From assembly GCF_006715085.1 (NCBI RefSeq), contig NZ_VFMM01000001.1:2418001-2482000 (forward strand): a DNA stretch of 64,000 bases. The letters run 5' to 3'. This document shows positions 60,854 to 64,000 of this stretch, one piece after another; the stretch's first letter is position 1; each line of letters starts with the position of its first letter. The notes beneath the pieces are model-generated. The model searched no databases. It worked only from the letters and a program-made list of their open reading frames with translations, and was not told the DNA's origin. The DNA is from Kribbella jejuensis. Its GTDB lineage: Bacteria > Actinomycetota > Actinomycetes > Propionibacteriales > Kribbellaceae. The position numbers and the translations under genes are program-made.

Positions 60854-61627
60854 TCAGCCCTCGATCAGCTCCAGCAGTTGGTCGCGCAGGCCCGCGGCAA
60901 CGGCGAAGACGCCGCGGGAGTCGGGGGTGTGGTCGGTGCCGTCGAGGTCCAGGACAGTGACGCCTGCTTCGCGGCAGATCGCTACGCCGGCCATGGTGTC
61001 CCAGGGCTTGTTGGAGAACATGACGAGGGCGTCGAAGAACCCGTTCGCGGTCCAGGTCAGCGCGGTGGCCGCCGTACCGATCATCCGCAGGCGCTGGGCC
61101 CGCGGGTACAGGCGCTGGGTGAGGGCGATCCGGTCGGCGTTGACCTGTTCGGCGTTCGGGCCGACCGCATAGTCGCCGACGGCAACCAATGCCTCGGACA
61201 GCTCGGTGCACTGGCTGCCGCGGATCGGCTTGCCGTTGCAGGTCGCGCCCAGTCCCTCGGCCGCGGCGTACGTCGTGTTCAGCGCCGGGTGGTCGATGAC
61301 ACCGGCGACGGCGCGGCCCTCGTGGATCAGGCCGAGCGAGATCGCCCAGAGCGGTACGCCGTGGACGAAGTTCACCGTGCCGTCGATCGGGTCGAGCACC
61401 CAACGCGTCCCGTCGGTCGCGCCGCCCTCCTCCTCACCGAGCACGCCGATCTCCGGCGTCTCCCGCTCGAGAAACCCGCGCACCTCCCGCTCCACCGCAA
61501 AATCCACCTCGGACGCCATGTCCCGATCCCCCTTGAACGTGAGCTCCCCAGGCCCCATCCGCTCGGTCACCCCCCGCCCAACCTCAACCGCAGCCCCGGC
61601 AACCTTGAGCAACTCAGCAAGATCCAT
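60854..61627 (-). CDS. Inositol monophosphatase-family phosphatase
   Basis: 257 residues. Metal-site motifs GEEEGG, LDPIDGTVNF and PWDTMAG are intact. It dephosphorylates inositol phosphate or histidinol phosphate, or similar. In actinobacteria relatives include HisN and SuhB; nothing here distinguishes them. It ends 5 bp from the Rrf2 gene. Confidence 0.9.
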   Translation of the reverse strand: MDLAELLKVAGAAVEVGRGVTERMGPGELTFKGDRDMASEVDFAVEREVRGFLERETPEIGVLGEEEGGATDGTRWVLDPIDGTVNFVHGVPLWAISLGLIHEGRAVAGVIDHPALNTTYAAAEGLGATCNGKPIRGSQCTELSEALVAVGDYAVGPNAEQVNADRIALTQRLYPRAQRLRMIGTAATALTWTANGFFDALVMFSNKPWDTMAGVAICREAGVTVLDLDGTDHTPDSRGVFAVAAGLRDQLLELIEG

Positions 61628-61672
61628 ACCCCAGAACCTACGTGCTGCCGCCTGCCGACGGTCCGACAGGTT

Positions 61673-62068
61673 CTACGCGGTGCCCAGGGCGCGGCGTTTG
61701 CGGCGCCAGGCTGCTGCGGCGGCTACGGTGCCGATGGCCAGTAGGCCGGCGCCGGCGGCTTGGCCGATCTTGATCGGGCAGCCGGAGGCACAGTCGGGGA
61801 TTTCGTAGGGTTGGCCCGGGTTCAGTTCGTGGGTCTCGTCGGCGGAGACGTACGCCTCGTCGGCCGGGAACGGGAACCCCTCGGGGTTCAGCAGGCGGTA
61901 CCAGTACAGGTCGTCCCACGCCTTGCGGCGGCACGTGACGTTGACCGACGGCGACTCGTACGGCGTCGGGCCGAGCTGCCCGATCGGCAGGTGATCCTGG
62001 TTGTAGACCGTGACATGGCCGTTCGGGTCGTTCATCGTCACAGCGGGATAGCGCGCGTCGAGCCCCAT
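61673..62068 (-). CDS. Small protein with C-terminal membrane anchor
   Basis: 131 residues from ATG 62068 (ATG 62035 is possible). N-terminal part has WDDLYWYRLLNPEGFP and three Cys, then a C-terminal helix (GAGLLAIGTVAAAAAWRRKRR) with a basic end, so the bulk faces outside or inside depending on insertion. No family recognised. Confidence 0.6.
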   Translation of the reverse strand: MGLDARYPAVTMNDPNGHVTVYNQDHLPIGQLGPTPYESPSVNVTCRRKAWDDLYWYRLLNPEGFPFPADEAYVSADETHELNPGQPYEIPDCASGCPIKIGQAAGAGLLAIGTVAAAAAWRRKRRALGTA

Positions 62069-62090
62069 GACCGAAGTATGGGGCGGGAAC

Positions 62091-62531
62091 TCAGGAAGCG
62101 GCCAGGCCTCGCAGCTTGAGGTCCACGACCGTCGGCGCGTCGGCCTGGGAATGCTTGTCGCCCGCGGCAACCACAGTGGCGACCTCCTGGTCGATCTTGT
62201 CCAGCCGCTCGTCGATCTTGTCCAGCCGGCGCTGCATCAGATCCACGAACTCGGCGTTCTCGACGACCCGCGCACTGGTGATCCGCGAGTACTCCTGGGC
62301 GACCTGTGCGCGCTCGTCGGAATGGGCCAGCCGCTCGACCAGCAACTGGTGCCGGAACAGCACGGAGGCAGCGATCGCGACCAGCACAGCCCCACCCGCG
62401 GCGGCCCGGAGAATCCACGCGTTCTGTGAGAACAGCGCGACACTCACACCCAGGCAGACAACGATCAGCAGACCATTGGCGACGGTGAGAACTGTGGTCC
62501 TGGTTCGACGGCGGCTACCCCTTGACCCCAT
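62091..62531 (-). CDS. Membrane protein with C-terminal coiled coil
   Basis: 146 residues from ATG 62531. A basic head, two adjacent helices (about 18-60), then a long coiled coil with LDKIDERLDKIDQEVATVV. Function unknown. It follows DUF3180 on the same strand. Confidence 0.65.
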   Translation of the reverse strand: MGSRGSRRRTRTTVLTVANGLLIVVCLGVSVALFSQNAWILRAAAGGAVLVAIAASVLFRHQLLVERLAHSDERAQVAQEYSRITSARVVENAEFVDLMQRRLDKIDERLDKIDQEVATVVAAGDKHSQADAPTVVDLKLRGLAAS

Positions 62532-62542
62532 GGGTCGCCATG

Positions 62543-63055
62543 TTAAGGGGTTTCGTCGGGGTCCTCGGGAATGCGACACGCACGTTCGAGCAACAATCCG
62601 GCCGTGACGACCAGCACTGAGATCACCGCCGCGGCACCGGCCATGATCACCCGGTTACGAGGCCCCGAGAAGCCCATCGCTTGCACGAAGCTTAACGCGA
62701 ACCCTGCGTAAACACCGGCGCACAACGCGCCGACAAAAGCACTCGCCTTCCCGATCATCAACAGGAAGACCGCGCGGCTCGGCTCGATCCGTTCCCGGCG
62801 TACCTGCAGGCGCTGGTGGGTGTTGCGGGCCGCCGCGAACAGCAGCGCGGCCAGGAACGCCCAGGCGACCAGCGTCAGCCAGGACACCGCCGGCGCCACC
62901 CCACCGCCGGCCTCAACCGCCTTCACCAGCGTCACGCCGATCGCGACGCCGAGCACGGCGATCGCGATCAGCAGCCGGCGCGACGTCGGCCGCACCGAAC
63001 CCGAGGGCGGCTGCTGCTGTGGTGCCCGGCCGGGCTCGGGACCGCCGGACACCAC
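62543..63055 (-). CDS. DUF3180 membrane protein
   Basis: 170 residues, GTG 63055 overlapping the folK stop by one base. Four helices; basic cytoplasmic loop RRERIEPSRAVFLLMIGKASA. DUF3180 is found next to folK in many actinobacteria; function unknown, perhaps linked to folate or cell envelope. Confidence 0.84.
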   Translation of the reverse strand: MVSGGPEPGRAPQQQPPSGSVRPTSRRLLIAIAVLGVAIGVTLVKAVEAGGGVAPAVSWLTLVAWAFLAALLFAAARNTHQRLQVRRERIEPSRAVFLLMIGKASAFVGALCAGVYAGFALSFVQAMGFSGPRNRVIMAGAAAVISVLVVTAGLLLERACRIPEDPDETP

Positions 63056-63612
63056 TACTGCAGCTCGATGTCGAGCTTGGTCACACCGTCGGTACCGACC
63101 TTCGCGAGCAACTCGGAGACCGGGCCGTGGCCCGGCAGTACGGCGTCCCGCTCGATGTCCAGCCACGGCGCCAGCACGAACGCGCGCTCGTGCGCCCGCG
63201 GGTGCGGGATGGTCAGCTCCTCGGTCTCGATCGTCTTCTGCCCGTAGGTGATCAGGTCGATGTCGAGGGTCCGCGGCGCGCCCGGCACGCTGCGCTCGCG
63301 GCCGAACGCCTCCTCGACCGCGTGCGCGCGCTCGAGCAGCAGATCGACGGCCAGCGTGCTGTCCGCGAGCAGCACGATGTTCAGGTACGGGCCCGACTCC
63401 TCCGGGCCGCCGACCGGTTCGGTCTCGTACACCGGCGAGACCTCGACCACCACGACGTCCGGGGTGTCCCGCAGCGCGTCGACCGCGCCCTGCAGGTTCG
63501 CCTCACGGTCGCCGAGATTGCTGCCGAGCGACAGGATCACCTGCCGGATCGGCTTCAGGCCGCCGCTCAGCGTGTCGGCGTCGATGACGTGGGGACTAGG
63601 GGTCTCGGTCAC
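63055..63612 (-). CDS. folK: 6-hydroxymethyl-7,8-dihydropterin pyrophosphokinase
   Basis: 185 residues, GTG 63612, overlapping folB by 4 bp. ILSLGSNLGDREANL, SPVYETEPVGG, PYLNIVL and RTLDIDLITYG plus IPHPRAHERAFVLAP are complete. It transfers pyrophosphate from ATP to the dihydropterin in folate synthesis. About 20 extra residues precede the family start. Confidence 0.95.
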   Translation of the reverse strand: MTETPSPHVIDADTLSGGLKPIRQVILSLGSNLGDREANLQGAVDALRDTPDVVVVEVSPVYETEPVGGPEESGPYLNIVLLADSTLAVDLLLERAHAVEEAFGRERSVPGAPRTLDIDLITYGQKTIETEELTIPHPRAHERAFVLAPWLDIERDAVLPGHGPVSELLAKVGTDGVTKLDIELQ

Positions 63613-63971
63613 GAGGATTCTCCGGCTCTGCGCTGCACGGTCAGGACAACGTCGTCGAACGGCACCGTGATCGGCGCCGAGGGTTTGTGGATGGTCACGG
63701 CCGTCGCTGTCACGCGCTCGTCGGCGAGACAGAGATCGGCGATGCGCTGGGCGAGGGTCTCGATCAGGTCCACCGGGTCGTTCTCGATCGCGTGGTGCAC
63801 CCGCTCGGCCACCACCCCGTAGTCCACGGTGTCGGCCAGGTCGTCGGAGGCCGCCGCGGCCCGGGTGTCCAGCTCCAGCCGGACGTCCACGACGAACTCC
63901 TGTCCGTCGGCCCGCTCGTGCTCGAACACCCCGTGGCGCCCGAACCCGCGGATGCCCCGGATCTCGATCAC
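63609..63971 (-). CDS. folB: Dihydroneopterin aldolase
   Basis: 120 residues from GTG 63971. IRGIRGFGRHGVFEHERADGQ, the conserved DTVDYG with Tyr, and HKPSAPI (catalytic Lys) are present. It converts dihydroneopterin to 6-hydroxymethyldihydropterin, the FolK substrate. Coupled to folK by GTGA; the upstream gene ends within a few bases. Confidence 0.95.
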   Translation of the reverse strand: MIEIRGIRGFGRHGVFEHERADGQEFVVDVRLELDTRAAAASDDLADTVDYGVVAERVHHAIENDPVDLIETLAQRIADLCLADERVTATAVTIHKPSAPITVPFDDVVLTVQRRAGESS

Positions 63972-63972
63972 A

Positions 63973-64000
63973 TCAGGAGGCAGCGCTCTGGGACCGCTCA
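63973..64000 (-). CDS. Possible 3' end of an upstream gene (folP expected by synteny)
   Basis: The last eight codons (ERSQSAAS) and TGA at 63975-63973 would end a gene entering from the right edge, overlapping the folB ribosome region. Too little remains to identify it; in related actinobacteria folP precedes folB. Confidence 0.3.

Overview
The window is a 64 kb piece of a high-GC actinobacterial chromosome, rich in GTAC and CGTACG words, with many GTG starts and tightly packed genes. Gene content and order (clpC-lsr2-lysS, coaX-nadC-nadB-panC, lone nuoD, DUF3180-folK-folB; proC, ppx, isomerase and a Cys-rich protein in the order seen around mycobacterial Rv0495c-Rv0500; a Scy/FilP-like coiled-coil pair) suggest a filamentous Nocardioidaceae/Kribbellaceae-type organism such as Kribbella. 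That assignment is inference. I see no rRNA, tRNA, CRISPR array, prophage or insertion sequence; the window reads as chromosomal backbone plus small regulator-linked accessory operons.

Layout. 1-2.4 kb: truncated acuC, a TetR regulator with mirrored operators, a secreted SGNH-like protein. 2.4-4.3 kb: a Trp leader peptide and attenuator ahead of trpS, then an EEP-family hydrolase. 4.3-11.3 kb: HxlR/luciferase-like pair, a flavin/F420 oxidoreductase gene interrupted by an in-frame TAG, proC and proline dehydrogenase, a DUF695 protein, and an ECF sigma factor with a membrane partner. 11.3-18.2 kb: ABC exporter, HD hydrolase and TetR, sugar-phosphate isomerase, Ppx/GppA, Cys-rich protein, epimerase, VOC protein. 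18.2-25.9 kb: TetR/DUF302/amidase module, WS/DGAT acyltransferase, GH20 hexosaminidase, MFS, methyltransferase. 25.9-33.5 kb: radA-fabH-disA, PadR/MFS exporter, mutY. 33.6-36.8 kb: FilP-like and Scy-like coiled-coil proteins. 37-43.9 kb: clpC, lsr2, lysS, MFS/ArsR pair. 44-49.9 kb: NfeD/SPFH pair, DedA, lipoprotein, peroxidase-like protein, multicopper oxidase. 49.9-54.9 kb: NAD and pantothenate/CoA genes. 55-59.6 kb: 2'-5' RNA ligase-like protein, NDUFAF7/MidA-like methyltransferase, two PH-domain membrane proteins, a 167 bp hairpin and a lone NuoD paralogue. 59.6-64 kb: reductase/Rrf2 pair, inositol monophosphatase, small membrane proteins, folK, folB.

How the genes work together. The 50-55 kb block makes quinolinate and nicotinate mononucleotide (NadB, NadC) and pantothenate (PanC plus a probable ketopantoate reductase of the DUF2520 type), although the adjacent CoaX has lost a key phosphate-site residue. 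RadA and DisA couple DNA-branch surveillance to c-di-AMP. ClpC has a good match to the ClgR box upstream. Several regulator/target pairs carry readable dyad operators. The most intriguing cluster is the NDUFAF7-like methyltransferase next to a NuoD paralogue that keeps the equivalent of the methylated arginine but has Trp in place of the quinone-site tyrosine.
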